Source: Pseudomonadota bacterium (GTDB taxonomy: Bacteria; Pseudomonadota; Gammaproteobacteria; Pseudomonadales; Moraxellaceae). From it: a stretch of DNA of 55,806 nucleotides. The stretch lies in the NCBI GenBank assembly GCA_021833365.1, contig JAKBFV010000007.1, positions 1-55,806 on the forward strand, in the 5' to 3' direction. The notes beneath the pieces are model-generated. The model saw only the letters and a program-made list of their open reading frames with translations. It had not been told where the DNA came from and made no database searches. The translations under genes and the position numbers were made by a program. Positions within the stretch are counted from its first letter, which is position 1. Each line of letters begins with the position of its first letter. Of the stretch, positions 27,141 to 41,534 are shown piece by piece.

Positions 27141-28391
27141 GTGCTCAGGCGTATTCCTGTCAGACATGTGCGTTTGGGGATGTTCATCCATGAGTTCGCT
27201 GGTTCATGGATGGAACACCCTTTTTGGCGCAGCAAATTTCTTCTCGACAAGGCCCGCGATCTCGAGCGCATTCAGCGTTCTTCCCTCAGTGAGCTGTGGA
27301 TCGACACCGAACGCGGCCTCGACGTCGAAGGTGACGAGCCGGGCGTGACGCAGGAAGTCGCCGAGCAGCAGATCGATCAGGTGCTCGAGCAGGCCGCGCA
27401 GGTGGTGAGTGAGACGCCCCTGCGCCTCAGTATCGAGGAAGAGGCGGTGCAGGCGGCGCAGATCTGCCGCAAGGCGCAACGCGCGGTCAAGAAAATGTTT
27501 CAGGATGTGCGCATGGGGCAGGCCCTCGATGCCGAACAGATGCAGCCTCTGGTCGAGGAGATCGCCGCTTCGGTGATGCGCAATCCGTCCGCCATCATCG
27601 GCCTGGCCCGCCTCAAGACGCAGAATGAATACACCTATATGCATTCCGTGGCGGTGTGCGCCTTGATGACCGCTCTGGCGCGACAGCTCAAGATGAGTGA
27701 CGAGCTCGTCTATCAGGCTGGACTGGCCGGCTTGCTGCACGACATCGGCAAGGTGATGATCGCCAATGCCATCCTCGACAAACCCGGCAAGCTGACGGAA
27801 GCCGAGTTCAATACCATCAAAAAGCATCCGGAACTCGGGCACGAGATCTTGTTGCAGGGGCGCGCCGTCGGCGCGATACCGCTCGACGTCTGTTTGCACC
27901 ATCATGAAAAAGTCGATGGCAGCGGTTATCCACATCGTCTGGTGGCGGATCAGATCAGCGTGCTGGCGCGCATGGGGGCGATCTGCGATGTCTATGATGC
28001 GATCACCTCGGATCGTCCGTACAAACGCGGCTGGGATCCGGCCGAAGCCATGCGCAAGATGGCGGAGTGGGCGAAGGGGCATTTCGATGAACTCATTTTT
28101 CAGTCCTTCGTGAAGACGGTGGGGATCTATCCCACCGGCTCTCTGGTGCGTTTGTCCTCGCAGCGACTGGCAGTGGTGGTCGAGCAGAGCGGAGAGCAGC
28201 TGCTCAAGCCGCACGTGCGTGTGTTTTTCGATGTCGAGACGCGACAGCCTTTGCCGGAAGAATGGATCGATCTCAGCCTCGCGACCTGCACCGAGCGCAT
28301 TCTGGCGCGCGAATCGGCGCAAGATTGGGGTCTGGGTTCGCTCGAGCATCTCTGGCACGGTGGAGTCCGCGAGCCGCGGGAAGGTATTTGA
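27141..28391 (+). CDS. HD-GYP cyclic-di-GMP phosphodiesterase family protein with DUF3391
   Basis: 416 residues. The N-terminal DUF3391 reads [20 protein letters not shown] and [14 protein letters not shown]. The HD-GYP domain has [56 protein letters not shown] (about 253-267) and [18 protein letters not shown], so all metal and signature residues appear present. It should degrade c-di-GMP in the cytoplasm. I chose the GTG start at 27141, with GGAG 8 bases upstream and the usual family N terminus; TTG at 27138 is the alternative. It lies 31 bases before the chemoreceptor gene and is probably co-expressed with it. Confidence 0.9.
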   Translation: MLRRIPVRHVRLGMFIHEFAGSWMEHPFWRSKFLLDKARDLERIQRSSLSELWIDTERGLDVEGDEPGVTQEVAEQQIDQVLEQAAQVVSETPLRLSIEEEAVQAAQICRKAQRAVKKMFQDVRMGQALDAEQMQPLVEEIAASVMRNPSAIIGLARLKTQNEYTYMHSVAVCALMTALARQLKMSDELVYQAGLAGLLHDIGKVMIANAILDKPGKLTEAEFNTIKKHPELGHEILLQGRAVGAIPLDVCLHHHEKVDGSGYPHRLVADQISVLARMGAICDVYDAITSDRPYKRGWDPAEAMRKMAEWAKGHFDELIFQSFVKTVGIYPTGSLVRLSSQRLAVVVEQSGEQLLKPHVRVFFDVETRQPLPEEWIDLSLATCTERILARESAQDWGLGSLEHLWHGGVREPREGI

Positions 28392-28422
28392 GCGTCATGG
28401 TCAGCGCAGCGAGGAGAGAATG

Positions 28423-29916
28423 ATGCCCCAGGAATCGCGACAAAGTTGGGTCATGCTCGATCGCGAGCGACGCTTGAGCGCTTCGATCTTATCGACGAGC
28501 TGGCCTGGTGTGCAGCCGCCCATCAACGCAGCGTTGCACGAATGGATCGACGTCGCGCGCTCGCAGCAGTCCGTGCAGCAATTTGCGGCGGCCTTGCAAC
28601 AGGGGCAGCCCTGGCGCGGCTGCCTGTATCTGCTGGGAGGCACGGCGATCAGCGTTCTGGCGCTGCCGCAGGCGCAAGGCAGTCTGCTGGTCTTCGAAGA
28701 AGGCTGCGCCGTGCCGGAGTCGCCGCCGACCAGTCAGGTGGCGACCTGGATGCGGCGCTTCTACGCCATCCCTTTTCTACTGCGTTATGCCAGCTATATG
28801 GCGAGCATGGTGGCCGTCACGCTGTGCGTGGCGTGGGCGGCTTATGCCCATCAGATGCTCGGCTTAGGTCTGCTGCTCGTGTGCAGCGTCGGTATGGCGG
28901 TCATTTCATCCTGGTTCATCGAACGCACCATCGGTCGTTCTCTGCGCGATGCGCGCCGTATTTTTCGTACCATCTCACAAGGTGATCTGAGCTCGTATAT
29001 CGACGTCGATCGCGATGACGACGCCGGTCGTCTGATGGCGGATCTGGCGATGATGCAGGCCAGTCTGCAGTGGATGACGCAGCAGACGGCGGGATCTTCC
29101 GATCATCTCTTTCAGCAGCAGGCGGCGGTTGCCGAGGCGCTCGAGCGTCTGCGTCAGCAGGCGAGCGCGCAGGTGCACTCTCTCGATGACGTCAAGCAGG
29201 CGGTCAGCGAGGTGACGGTATCGGTGCAGACGGTGTCACTCGCCGCATCGCAGGCGGACAGCGCCGCCCAGGACTCTTTGCAGAACATTCGCGATGGTGG
29301 CGGGCAGCTGCATGAAGGCGTCAGCTCCTTTGACCATCTCGTGCACATGGTGCAGGGCTTCGCCGAGGACATGGTCGGCCTCAATCAGGCTGCCCAGGGC
29401 ATCAGCCTGGTGACGCAGGTGATCGCCGAGATCGCCGCCCAGACCAATCTTCTGGCGCTCAACGCCGCCATCGAAGCGGCGCGTGCCGGTGAGGCGGGGC
29501 GTGGCTTTGCCGTCGTCGCCGATGAGGTACGCACGTTGGCGACGCGCACCGGTCAGAGTACCGCCGACATCACCCGCATGGTGCAGGATATTCAGTCGCG
29601 CTCACAGCGCGCTGCCAGTGAAATGGACGCCTCCGTCCATGAAGTGACCACCCAGCAAGGCAAAATGCGACAGACCCTGCGCGGTTTCGACGAGATCGAA
29701 CGCGGCAGCTTGCAGGTGACGGAGATGGCGACCGCCATCCATCAGGCCGCACTCCAGCAAGTGTCGGCAACGGCGCGCGTCAGTCATAGCACCGAGAACA
29801 TGTATCACTTGATGGACGCCAGTCGTGAAGAAGTCGATCATCTGCACGCCGCCAGTCAGCGCCTGCAGAGCACGGCGGCGGATCTGCGCCGGTTGCTGGC
29901 GCACTATCGCTTCTGA
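28423..29916 (+). CDS. Aer-like methyl-accepting chemotaxis protein
   Basis: 497 residues. The N-terminal about 110 residues are cytoplasmic and could be a degenerate PAS-type sensor; no large periplasmic domain is present. A membrane hairpin follows (about residues 118-170: [20 protein letters not shown] and [20 protein letters not shown]), then a HAMP domain (about 172-225) and a signalling coiled coil with the conserved tip [20 protein letters not shown] near residue 335. This layout is that of Aer, the redox/energy taxis receptor, but the FAD-binding PAS residues are not recognisable. GAGGAG precedes two consecutive ATGs (28420, 28423); the second has better spacing. Confidence 0.88.
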   Translation: MPQESRQSWVMLDRERRLSASILSTSWPGVQPPINAALHEWIDVARSQQSVQQFAAALQQGQPWRGCLYLLGGTAISVLALPQAQGSLLVFEEGCAVPESPPTSQVATWMRRFYAIPFLLRYASYMASMVAVTLCVAWAAYAHQMLGLGLLLVCSVGMAVISSWFIERTIGRSLRDARRIFRTISQGDLSSYIDVDRDDDAGRLMADLAMMQASLQWMTQQTAGSSDHLFQQQAAVAEALERLRQQASAQVHSLDDVKQAVSEVTVSVQTVSLAASQADSAAQDSLQNIRDGGGQLHEGVSSFDHLVHMVQGFAEDMVGLNQAAQGISLVTQVIAEIAAQTNLLALNAAIEAARAGEAGRGFAVVADEVRTLATRTGQSTADITRMVQDIQSRSQRAASEMDASVHEVTTQQGKMRQTLRGFDEIERGSLQVTEMATAIHQAALQQVSATARVSHSTENMYHLMDASREEVDHLHAASQRLQSTAADLRRLLAHYRF

Positions 29917-29927
29917 AGCGAAGGCTA

Positions 29928-29947
29928 TGCCCGGCGTAGGCCGGGCA
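29928..29947. terminator. Hairpin between the chemoreceptor and ettA
   Basis: TGCCCGGC-GTAG-GCCGGGCA is a perfect 8-base-pair stem with a 4-base loop in the 49-base gap between convergent genes. It has no T run on either side, so it may act as a bidirectional, Rho-assisted terminator. Confidence 0.55.
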
Positions 29948-29965
29948 CAGCGTCGCTGTCCCGAC

Positions 29966-31627
<1,662 letters not shown>

Positions 31628-31671
31628 AGCGATATCCTGTACGGTGGCGGCCGGAGGTGGCCTTATTTTAC

Positions 31672-31689
31672 GGCCGGACGCTACCGGCC
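31672..31689 (-). terminator. Hairpin after ppk1
   Basis: GGCCGG-N6-CCGGCC forms a 6-base-pair stem 9 bases downstream of the ppk1 stop on the minus strand, followed by the A/T-rich GTAAAATAA. It may mark the end of the hemB-ppk1 message just ahead of ettA. Confidence 0.4.
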
Positions 31690-31698
31690 ATGCGAGAT

Positions 31699-33768
31699 TT
31701 AACGGGTCAGTCGCTCCAGCAGCCAGGCTTGCACCGGCTGACGTTCGGGATCGAGTTCGGTGTTCTCGCGCACCCAGTGCCCATCCGCCTGCAACAGCCA
31801 GGACTGGCGCCGGTCCTGCAGGTAGGCCTGCAGGCCTTCACGCAGGATGCGCTTGCGCAGGTCGGGGTCCTCGATGGGAAAGCAGGTCTCGACGCGAGAG
31901 AAGAGATTGCGGTCCATGAGATCGGCGCTGGAGGCGTAGATGCGGGCATCGCCGGCATTGGCGAAATAATAGATGCGGGTGTGCTCGAGAAAACGACCGA
32001 CGATCGAACGCACATAGATGTTGTCGGAGACGCCAGCGATGCCGGGCGTCAGGCAGCACACCGAACGCACGATGAGGTCGACGCGCACGCCGGCCTGGGA
32101 AGCGCGCATCAGCGCCTGCATGATCTGCTTCTCGGTGATGGCATTGCACTTGAAGATGATGTGCGCCGGCCGTCCTTCGATCGCATGCTGAATTTCCGCA
32201 TCGATCATCGCCAGCAGTTGCGCATGCAGGGTGAAGGGCGAGTGAAAGAGCTTCTTCAGGCGCGCCGCCTTGCCCATGCCGGTGAGTTCGCCGAAGATCT
32301 TCCCGACGTCTTCACAGAGATCGGCATTGGCGGTGAGCAGTGAGTAGTCGGTATAGATGCGGGCATTGCCGGCGTGATAATTGCCCGTACCGAGATGGGC
32401 GTAGCGCACCAGGCGATTTTTTTCGCGGCGCACCACCATGATCATCTTGGCGTGCGTCTTGTAGCCGACGATGCCGTAGACGACGATGGCGCCGGCCTCC
32501 TGCAGGATGTTCGCCACCTCGATGTTGGAGGCCTCGTCGAAGCGTGCGCGCAGCTCGATGACCGCCGTCACCTCTTTGCCATTACGCGCCGCTTCCGCCA
32601 GCGCCTGCACGACCTCGGAGTCGGGTCCGGTGCGGTAGAGGGTCTGCTTGATGGCCAGCACCTGGGGATCCTGTGCCGCCTGGCGTAGAAGTTCGACGAC
32701 CGGCGTGAAGGACTGAAAAGGGTGCAGCAGCAGGATGTCGCGTATCTTCAGGGCTTCGAAGTAGTTCTCACTCTTTTGCAGATAGTCGGCGATGGCCGGC
32801 GTGAAGGGGGCGTACTTGAGGCGCGGGCGATCCATGCTCAGCCATAGGCGCGCCAGGTTGACCGGGCCATTGACGCGATAGAGATCCTCATCCTCGAGAT
32901 TGAACTTGCGCAGCAGGTAGTCGACGATGGGCTGTGGGCAGTTGTCGGCGACTTCCAGACGCACGGCGCTGCCATAGCGCCGCATCAGCAGTTCACCCTT
33001 CAGGGCCGAAGCGAGGTCTTCGACGTCGTCCTCGTCGAGCGCCAGGTCGGCGTTGCGGGTGACGCGAAACTGGTAACAGCCGCTGGCGCTCATGCCGGGA
33101 AAGAGTTCGCTGACGTGCTCGTGGATGATCGAGGAGAGCATGACGTGCTGATCGCCGCCGTCGGTCAGTTCATCGGGCAGACGCACGACACGCGGCAGGG
33201 AACGCGGCGCCGGCACCACCGCCAGCTCGATCTGGCGGCCGAAGGCGTCCTTGCCTTCGAGTGCGACGATGAAGTTCAGACTCTTGTTGACCAGGCGCGG
33301 GAAAGGATGCGCCGGATCGAGGCCGATCGGCGTCAGCACCGGCATGACCTGTTCGCGAAAGTATTTTTTGATCCAGGCCGATTGCAGGTCCGTGCACTCT
33401 TCGCGGCGCAGAAAACGGATCTTTTCCTGAGCCAGTGCCGGCAACAGCTCCTCATTGAGCAGGCGGTACTGTTCGGTGACGGCGGCGTGGCAGATCGTGC
33501 CGATGCGTTGCAGCAATTCCTGTGGCAGCAGGCCATCCGGGCCCGGGCTGGCGCGGTTGAGGCGCGCCTGCTGTTTGAGGCCGGCGACGCGGATCTCAAA
33601 AAATTCGTCGAGATTGCGCGAGAAGATGATGAGAAAGTTGAAGCGATCGAGCAAAGGGTGGGTGGCGTCGCGTGCCTGTTCGAGGACGCGGCGGTTGAAT
33701 TCGAGGATGCTCAGCTCGCGGTTGATGTAGTAGGCGGGCTGATTGAGGTCGAGCACGGCTTCGGTCAT
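31699..33768 (-). CDS. ppk1: Polyphosphate kinase 1
   Basis: 689 residues. Domain order is N-terminal ([20 protein letters not shown]), head ([15 protein letters not shown] with the autophosphorylated histidine, then [18 protein letters not shown]) and C-terminal ([20 protein letters not shown]). It polymerises the gamma-phosphate of ATP to polyphosphate. The start [15 protein letters not shown] at 33768 fits the family; the ATG at 33795 lies inside hemB. The gene follows hemB by 13 bases. I recall ppk next to hemB in Pseudomonas as well; ppx, usual there, is absent here. Confidence 0.96.
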   Translation of the reverse strand: MTEAVLDLNQPAYYINRELSILEFNRRVLEQARDATHPLLDRFNFLIIFSRNLDEFFEIRVAGLKQQARLNRASPGPDGLLPQELLQRIGTICHAAVTEQYRLLNEELLPALAQEKIRFLRREECTDLQSAWIKKYFREQVMPVLTPIGLDPAHPFPRLVNKSLNFIVALEGKDAFGRQIELAVVPAPRSLPRVVRLPDELTDGGDQHVMLSSIIHEHVSELFPGMSASGCYQFRVTRNADLALDEDDVEDLASALKGELLMRRYGSAVRLEVADNCPQPIVDYLLRKFNLEDEDLYRVNGPVNLARLWLSMDRPRLKYAPFTPAIADYLQKSENYFEALKIRDILLLHPFQSFTPVVELLRQAAQDPQVLAIKQTLYRTGPDSEVVQALAEAARNGKEVTAVIELRARFDEASNIEVANILQEAGAIVVYGIVGYKTHAKMIMVVRREKNRLVRYAHLGTGNYHAGNARIYTDYSLLTANADLCEDVGKIFGELTGMGKAARLKKLFHSPFTLHAQLLAMIDAEIQHAIEGRPAHIIFKCNAITEKQIMQALMRASQAGVRVDLIVRSVCCLTPGIAGVSDNIYVRSIVGRFLEHTRIYYFANAGDARIYASSADLMDRNLFSRVETCFPIEDPDLRKRILREGLQAYLQDRRQSWLLQADGHWVRENTELDPERQPVQAWLLERLTR

Positions 33769-33781
33769 CGCAGGGGATCCT

Positions 33782-36952
<3,171 letters not shown>

Positions 36953-37031
36953 GCGCCAAGACTATCATATCCGGCGCCATCCCGCATGCCGCGATCGCCT
37001 CGCCCATGCGCCTTGCAGGAGTTAAGCATCG

Positions 37032-37550
37032 ATGTCCGAGTCGCATGACAAGCTGGCGACACCTTTATGGAACTATGCCCTGCAAGTCTACGCGCAGACT
37101 TCGGCGCGCGGCTGGATGCAGGTGCTCAAACAGGATTATGGCATCGACGGCAATCTGCTCATCAGCGCCGCCTACGTGGCGCAATGGCAGCGCTGCCTCG
37201 ACCCTGTCGATGTCGATGCGCTGGCTGCGAGTCGGACTTTTTTTCAGGCCTACCATGACAAGCTGCAGGCTTTGCATGAACGCAAGGCGGTGGTCGGTCA
37301 TCCCGACTGGCAGAGCACCTGGCAGGATCTGCTCTTGAAGGCCGAACTGCAGGCCGAACAGGTGCAACTGGCGCACTTGTATGAATTGCTGCGGTCGCGG
37401 CCCCTGCGCTTCATGGCATGGTCGCAGGCGCTCGCGCACAATCTCACCCTCTGCGCCGGCGTGGCAGGCGCCGATGAGCGCGCCGGCAATCATCTGCAGG
37501 GGCTCATCGCAGCTTTGCAAAAACTCCCCCCCGCAGGAGCGGGGGGGTGA
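37032..37550 (+). CDS. TIGR02444-type protein of unknown function
   Basis: 172 residues, no signal peptide. The N-terminal half (LWNYALQVYAQTSARGWMQVL, then QDYGIDGNLLISAAYVAQ) is the conserved part of a small family that I remember as sitting next to yheS in Pseudomonas and Vibrio. It may be helical throughout; the function is not known. GCAGGAG lies 10 bases upstream of the ATG. Its last codons (PAGAGG) contain the intrinsic terminator of the convergent algP-like gene. Confidence 0.78.
   Translation: MSESHDKLATPLWNYALQVYAQTSARGWMQVLKQDYGIDGNLLISAAYVAQWQRCLDPVDVDALAASRTFFQAYHDKLQALHERKAVVGHPDWQSTWQDLLLKAELQAEQVQLAHLYELLRSRPLRFMAWSQALAHNLTLCAGVAGADERAGNHLQGLIAALQKLPPAGAGG
37519..37547 (-). 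terminator. Intrinsic terminator of the algP-like gene
   Basis: On the minus strand CCCCCCCGC-TCCT-GCGGGGGGG (37547-37526) makes a 9-base-pair stem with a 4-base loop, followed by AG and TTTTT (37523-37519). It is a textbook intrinsic terminator 22 bases past the algP-like stop. It lies wholly within the coding end of the convergent TIGR02444 gene. Confidence 0.85.
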
Positions 37551-37568
37551 TCCAGAGCCGGGTTCGGC

Positions 37569-38336
37569 TCAGCCCTTGACGTCCTTGGCCGGATCGAAAA
37601 CTTCCGGCGCGACTTTGGCGGAGTCTTCTTTGCTGGCTTTCGGCTTGGCGGCGGTCTTGGCAGCCGGCTTGGCCGGTGCTTTTGCCGCAGGCTTGGCTAC
37701 CGCAGGCTTGGCAGCCACAGGTGCTTTTTCAGCGGGCTTGGCGGCGGTCACCGTCGCTTTCGTTGCAGCAGGTTTGGTTGCAGCTGCCGTGGTCTTGGTC
37801 ACCGCTGGTTTAGCGGCGGCTTTCGGAGCCGGCTTGGCCGCAGCTTTCGGCGCCGGCTTGGCGGCCTTCGGTGCAGGTTTGGTGGTGAAAGCTTTTTTCA
37901 GGTAGGAACCGACCTGGCTCTTTTTTTCCAGGTCTTGCAGCATCTTCTTCACCGTCGCGAAATCCGATTTTGCCAGCTTGACCAGTTCTTTGGCATCATC
38001 GATGGCGGCCTGCGCGCGGGCGCGGATTTCATCGGCAGTGTCTTTGGCCTTCGACTTTTTCGCTTTTTCGAGCTGCTTCTTCAGTTTTTCACGCAGATCT
38101 TTTTCCGCAGCGACGGCTTTATCGATCAGTTTCTGCGCCGCATCCATGATGCGCTGACCTTCCTTTTCGGCGCGATCAGCGGCTTCGATCAGCTGTGATC
38201 GAATCTTTTCAATTTGCTTGTCGATATCCATGGTGGGTCCTTTCACAGTAGCCGCCTTGGCGGCCTTGGCGGTGGGTTCCGACTTTGCGGCCTTGCCGGC
38301 AGCCTTGGTCGCAGGGTCGATCTTCTGGTCAGGCAT
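37569..38336 (-). CDS. algP: AlgP-like Lys/Ala/Pro-rich histone H1-like protein
   Basis: 255 residues. An N-terminal K/A stretch is followed by a charged helical coiled coil (about residues 36-145, IDKQIEKIRSQLIEAADRAE and onward) and a C-terminal tail of repeated KPA/PKAAAKPA units (about 155-240). This matches AlgP (AlgR3), a nucleoid-associated protein known in Pseudomonas for influence on alginate genes, and the neighbours (yheS, TIGR02444, FKBP) are the same as there. The coiled coil also recalls phasin-like proteins. GAGG lies 7 bases ahead of the ATG. Confidence 0.8.
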   Translation of the reverse strand: MPDQKIDPATKAAGKAAKSEPTAKAAKAATVKGPTMDIDKQIEKIRSQLIEAADRAEKEGQRIMDAAQKLIDKAVAAEKDLREKLKKQLEKAKKSKAKDTADEIRARAQAAIDDAKELVKLAKSDFATVKKMLQDLEKKSQVGSYLKKAFTTKPAPKAAKPAPKAAAKPAPKAAAKPAVTKTTAAATKPAATKATVTAAKPAEKAPVAAKPAVAKPAAKAPAKPAAKTAAKPKASKEDSAKVAPEVFDPAKDVKG

Positions 38337-38650
38337 ATCACATCCTCATCGTGGTTGTGCCCTTCCGAAAATAGCCCAAGCCTTTAAAAAAAGCGAGTCT
38401 CTGTGCGCTGAATTTACTGCCCAGATGACATCGATCATGACTTGCCGGCGACTATTCAAAAGACCATGGCTTGAGTATGCTTCATGCGCCCTCGCCGATG
38501 AGGTTGCCGAGATAAAATTCCCGCTTTGCTGCGGGGCGAACCCTGTTTGAGGACAGCCACCAACGGAGGAAAAGCGAGAGCGATCGTGCATGCACGATGT
38601 GCTGTCCCGCTCTGCTCAGGTTTGAACAGAGTTCTCGCGCCGTAATAGCC
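38337..38650. other. Long intergenic region between algP and the FKBP gene
   Basis: This 314-base gap has no convincing gene. It holds a possible -10 TAAAAT (38513-38518), a small hairpin CCCGC-TTTGCT-GCGGG (38520-38535), and a perfect 16-base palindrome (38583-38598). A minus-strand reading of the hairpin is followed by TTTT, like a weak terminator. The gap presumably carries both divergent promoters, but I cannot fix either -35. A small RNA is possible but not shown. Confidence 0.4.
38583..38598. repeat. Perfect 16-base palindrome upstream of the FKBP gene
   Basis: ATCGTGCATGCACGAT is its own reverse complement. It is centred 60 bases upstream of the FKBP start codon. It could be an operator for a dimeric regulator. 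No matching copy was noticed elsewhere in the window. Confidence 0.5.
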
Positions 38651-39343
38651 ATGAAAAAGACGACTTCTTGCCTCTATGGATTGAGTGCTTTGATATGGGT
38701 GGGGATGGTGCAGGCCGCGCCGCAGGGAGAAAACCAGCAGGTCGGCTATGCCCTCGGTTTTCTCTCTGGGCAGGGTAATGCCTCGGAGATCAAGGATCTC
38801 AATGTCGATCAATTCGTGCAGGGCTTTCGCGACGGCTATTCCGGTCAAAAGCCAGTCATGAGCGATGATCAGATGAAGACCGTGCTGATGAAGTTTCGCG
38901 ACAAGCTCCTGCTCGCGCAGCAACAGAAGCTGAATGCCCAGGCGCAAAAGAATCTCGCCGCCGGGGCCGCTTATCTCGCCGCTCACGCCAAGCAGGCGGG
39001 CGTGCATGTCACCGCCAGTGGCCTGCAGTACAGCATCGAGAAGACGGGTAGCGGCCCGCATCCGAAGGCGACGGACGTTGTCCGCGTCCAGTATGAAGGC
39101 AAGCTGCTCAGCGGCAAGGTCTTCGACAGCTCGTATGCCCGGCATCAGCCCGCCGAGTTTCCGCTCAACCAGGTCATCCCGGGCTGGACGGAGGGTGTGC
39201 AGCTGATGCAGCCTGGCGCCATCTACGATTTCGCCATCCCGGCCAAGCTGGCTTATGGCGAAGCCGGCAGTTCCGGGGTCATCCCGCCGGATGCCGTGCT
39301 GTTGTTCAAGGTTGAACTGCTGGCGATCAATCCCGGCAAGTGA
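38651..39343 (+). CDS. FKBP-type peptidyl-prolyl isomerase, periplasmic
   Basis: 230 residues. A signal peptide (MKKTTSCLYGLSALIWVGMVQA) is followed by an FkpA/Mip-type dimerisation helix region (about 30-115) and a C-terminal FKBP domain: VVRVQYEGKLLSGKVFDSSY, FPLNQVIPGWTEGVQLM, PAKLAYGEAGSSGVIPPDAV and LLFKVELLAI. It folds periplasmic or outer-membrane proteins by isomerising prolyl bonds. I see no clear ribosome site ahead of the ATG. The neighbour algP order matches Pseudomonas. Confidence 0.92.
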   Translation: MKKTTSCLYGLSALIWVGMVQAAPQGENQQVGYALGFLSGQGNASEIKDLNVDQFVQGFRDGYSGQKPVMSDDQMKTVLMKFRDKLLLAQQQKLNAQAQKNLAAGAAYLAAHAKQAGVHVTASGLQYSIEKTGSGPHPKATDVVRVQYEGKLLSGKVFDSSYARHQPAEFPLNQVIPGWTEGVQLMQPGAIYDFAIPAKLAYGEAGSSGVIPPDAVLLFKVELLAINPGK

Positions 39344-39350
39344 GGACGAC

Positions 39351-39375
39351 GGCCCGGTCGCTTCAGGGCCGGGCC
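39351..39375. terminator. Hairpin between the FKBP and glycosyltransferase genes
   Basis: GGCCCGG (39351-39357) pairs with CCGGGCC (39369-39375) across an 11-base loop, in the short convergent gap and reaching into the last codons of the glycosyltransferase gene. It lacks a T run and could serve both directions. Confidence 0.45.
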
Positions 39376-40475
39376 ATCTTGCGTTCCTGCAGGATGTCCT
39401 GCAGCAGGTGTTCGGTGGCGTCGAGCATGGCCGCGTAGCTGTAGCGTGTGCGCACCTTGTCGCGGGCAGCACTCGCCAGTCGCTGCGCCAGATCCGGCTC
39501 GTCGAGCAGGCGGCGCAGCGCCGCCGCCATGGCATCGGCGTCCTCGCTCGCTACGAGCAGGCCATTGCGGCCGTCATCGATCAATTCCGGCAGCCCACCG
39601 ACGCGCGTCGCCACCACCGGTAGTCCACTGCCCATCGCCTGCACCACCGACTGCGGTATGCCTTCCGAGCGTGAACTGAGCAGCAAGATGTCGCTCGCCG
39701 CCAGCAGATCGGCAACGTCTTCGCGGTGGCCGAGAAAGCTCACCTGTCCGGTCAGTTGCAGCGCGCGCGCGTGTTCTTCCAGTTCCGCCCGCATCGGACC
39801 TGCACCGGCGAGCAGGAGGCGCGCCCGTGGATGGCTGCCGCGCAGGCGGGCGAAGGCATCGAGCGCCAGCATATGGCGTTTGACACCGCGCAGGATGGCG
39901 ACCATGAGGATGGCCGGCTCATCGTCATCGAGGCCGAGTTGCTGGCGCAGGCTGGCACGCGGCGTCTGCGCCTGTAGGCGTTCGAAGTCGATGCCGGTGG
40001 GAATGCTCACCAGGCGTTCCGGGGCGAGGGGATTGTCGGCGAGCAGATGCGCGCGCATGGCCTCGCCGCAGGTGACGATGCGGTCAGGCAGAAAGTGCAC
40101 GAAGTTGAGCCAGCTGGCGTGCATGGGCAGATCGATATGGCGGGTGCGCACCAGGGCGACGCCGGCGGCTTGGGCGGCGAGCGCCGCGCACCAGCTGTCG
40201 ATGCCGCTGTGGGTGCTGACGACGTCGACTTTCTGCCGGCGTAGCTGGCGGTAGAGGGCCAGGATGGTCGGCAGATGGAATTTGCCGGCGAAGGCGAGGC
40301 GATAGACATCGAAGCCCGCCTGTGTGGCGTGATCGCCGATGCAGGTATTGGGGCGGGTGGCGAGGAGGACGCGGTGGCCGCGCGCGCGCATGCCCTGCAT
40401 CTCACTGAAGACGCGCCGTTCCTGGCCGCCCCAGCCATCCGACCATTCGGTGTGCAACAGCGTCAATGGGCGCAT
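39363..40475 (-). CDS. Glycosyltransferase family 4 protein
   Basis: 370 residues of the GT-B fold. The N-terminal half has TEWSDGWGGQERRVFSEMQG; the C-terminal half has AILMVAILRGVKRHMLALDA and the family-4 donor-site stretch LLLSSRSEGIPQSVVQAMGS with VGGLPELI. It probably transfers a sugar from a nucleotide sugar to a cell-surface glycan. The start is 1 base after the tatC stop. No other envelope-sugar genes flank it, so its product is unknown. Confidence 0.88.
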   Translation of the reverse strand: MRPLTLLHTEWSDGWGGQERRVFSEMQGMRARGHRVLLATRPNTCIGDHATQAGFDVYRLAFAGKFHLPTILALYRQLRRQKVDVVSTHSGIDSWCAALAAQAAGVALVRTRHIDLPMHASWLNFVHFLPDRIVTCGEAMRAHLLADNPLAPERLVSIPTGIDFERLQAQTPRASLRQQLGLDDDEPAILMVAILRGVKRHMLALDAFARLRGSHPRARLLLAGAGPMRAELEEHARALQLTGQVSFLGHREDVADLLAASDILLLSSRSEGIPQSVVQAMGSGLPVVATRVGGLPELIDDGRNGLLVASEDADAMAAALRRLLDEPDLAQRLASAARDKVRTRYSYAAMLDATEHLLQDILQERKMARP

Positions 40476-40476
40476 C

Positions 40477-41217
40477 TCAAGCCTCGCTCTGGCGGCTTTG
40501 CACCATGCGTCCGGCGATCAGTCCAGCCTCGAACATCAGACACATCGGCACGGCGAGCATGAGCATGGAAAAGGCATCGGGGGGAGCGAGAAACATGGCG
40601 GCGAAGAAGTTGCCGACGATGATGTAGCGGCGTTTTGCGGCCAGTTCATCGGCGCTGACCATGCCGCTCCAGATGAGCAAAAAGGTGGCGACGGGAATCT
40701 CGAAAGCGAGGCCGAAGACGAGGAAGAACTTGAGGGCGAAGTTGATGTAGTGGTTGATGTCGGTCATCAGCTGTACGTCATGGGGCGCTGCATGGGTGAA
40801 AAAGTGCAGCACGGTCGGCAGGATGACGACGTAAGAGAAAGCGACGCCGGCGTAGAACAGGATGCAAGAGATGATCAGCAGGGGCAGGGCGACGCGCTTT
40901 TCCTGACGATAGAGGGCGGGGGCGATGAAGCCCCACAGCTCGAACAGGATGTAGGGCATGGCGACGAAGAGGCTGGCCAGAAAGCTGAGACGCAGCGGCG
41001 CCATGAAGGAGGCAGTGACGTCGGTGGCGACGAGATGTGAGCCCGCCGGTAACAGGCGCAACAGAGGGTGGGCGAGAAATTCGAAAAGCTCGCCGTCATA
41101 CCAGGCGAGGACGGCGAAGATCAGCGCCAGGGCGGTGAGCGAGCGCATCAGGCGCGTGCGCAATTCACCCAGGTGGCTGAAAAAGCTCTGCTGGGTCGTT
41201 TCGAAAGGTTCAGGCAT
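40477..41217 (-). CDS. tatC: Sec-independent translocase subunit TatC
   Basis: 246 residues with six membrane helices. The N-terminal cytoplasmic part is typical (FFSHLGELRTRLMRSLTALA), and the conserved loop FELWGFIAPALYRQEK follows. TatC recognises twin-arginine signal peptides and, with TatB, forms the receptor for folded proteins. It overlaps tatB by 8 bases. It ends 1 base from the glycosyltransferase gene. Confidence 0.96.
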   Translation of the reverse strand: MPEPFETTQQSFFSHLGELRTRLMRSLTALALIFAVLAWYDGELFEFLAHPLLRLLPAGSHLVATDVTASFMAPLRLSFLASLFVAMPYILFELWGFIAPALYRQEKRVALPLLIISCILFYAGVAFSYVVILPTVLHFFTHAAPHDVQLMTDINHYINFALKFFLVFGLAFEIPVATFLLIWSGMVSADELAAKRRYIIVGNFFAAMFLAPPDAFSMLMLAVPMCLMFEAGLIAGRMVQSRQSEA

Positions 41218-41530
41218 CGCGCTTCGGATCCGCAGGAGAGGGGGGGGCGAGAGGCTTGTTCAGGGTCTGGTTGAGCGTATCGATCTGCGCCCGCAGCAGC
41301 TGCTGCGCCTCGGCGGTCTGGGCGATGTCGAGGTCGCGCTGCAGGCGATCGCGCAGCTCCTGCAGGCTGACCTCTTTTTCGATGTCGGCCTGAATGTCGG
41401 CGAGTGTGCGCCGTATCCGCCCGAGCCAGGCGCCGGCCATGCGCGTCGCATGCGGCAGCTTCTCCGGACCGAGGACGACGAGGGCGATCACCGCGAAGAG
41501 CAAGAGCTCGCCAAAACCAAAATCGAACAT
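41210..41530 (-). CDS. tatB: Sec-independent translocase subunit TatB
   Basis: 106 residues. A single N-terminal membrane helix with the TatB signature MFDFGFGELLLFAVIALVVL-GPEKLPHA is followed by an amphipathic helix and a charged coiled part (LQELRDRLQRDLDIAQTAEA). The MFDFGF start and the conserved glutamate in the helix distinguish it from TatA. It lies 4 bases after tatA and overlaps tatC. Confidence 0.94.
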   Translation of the reverse strand: MFDFGFGELLLFAVIALVVLGPEKLPHATRMAGAWLGRIRRTLADIQADIEKEVSLQELRDRLQRDLDIAQTAEAQQLLRAQIDTLNQTLNKPLAPPSPADPKRDA

Positions 41531-41534
41531 GGCG

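Noticed and set aside
37600-37900. Repeated GC-rich units in algP as a mobile or CRISPR-like repeat
   Set aside because: They are degenerate codons for KPA/PKAAAKPA protein repeats in one open frame.
38346-38591. An 81-codon minus-strand frame in the gap between algP and the FKBP gene
   Set aside because: No ribosome site, no domain, skewed amino-acid make-up rich in Ser, Arg and Ala, and it covers the palindrome and hairpin. I treat the region as non-coding.
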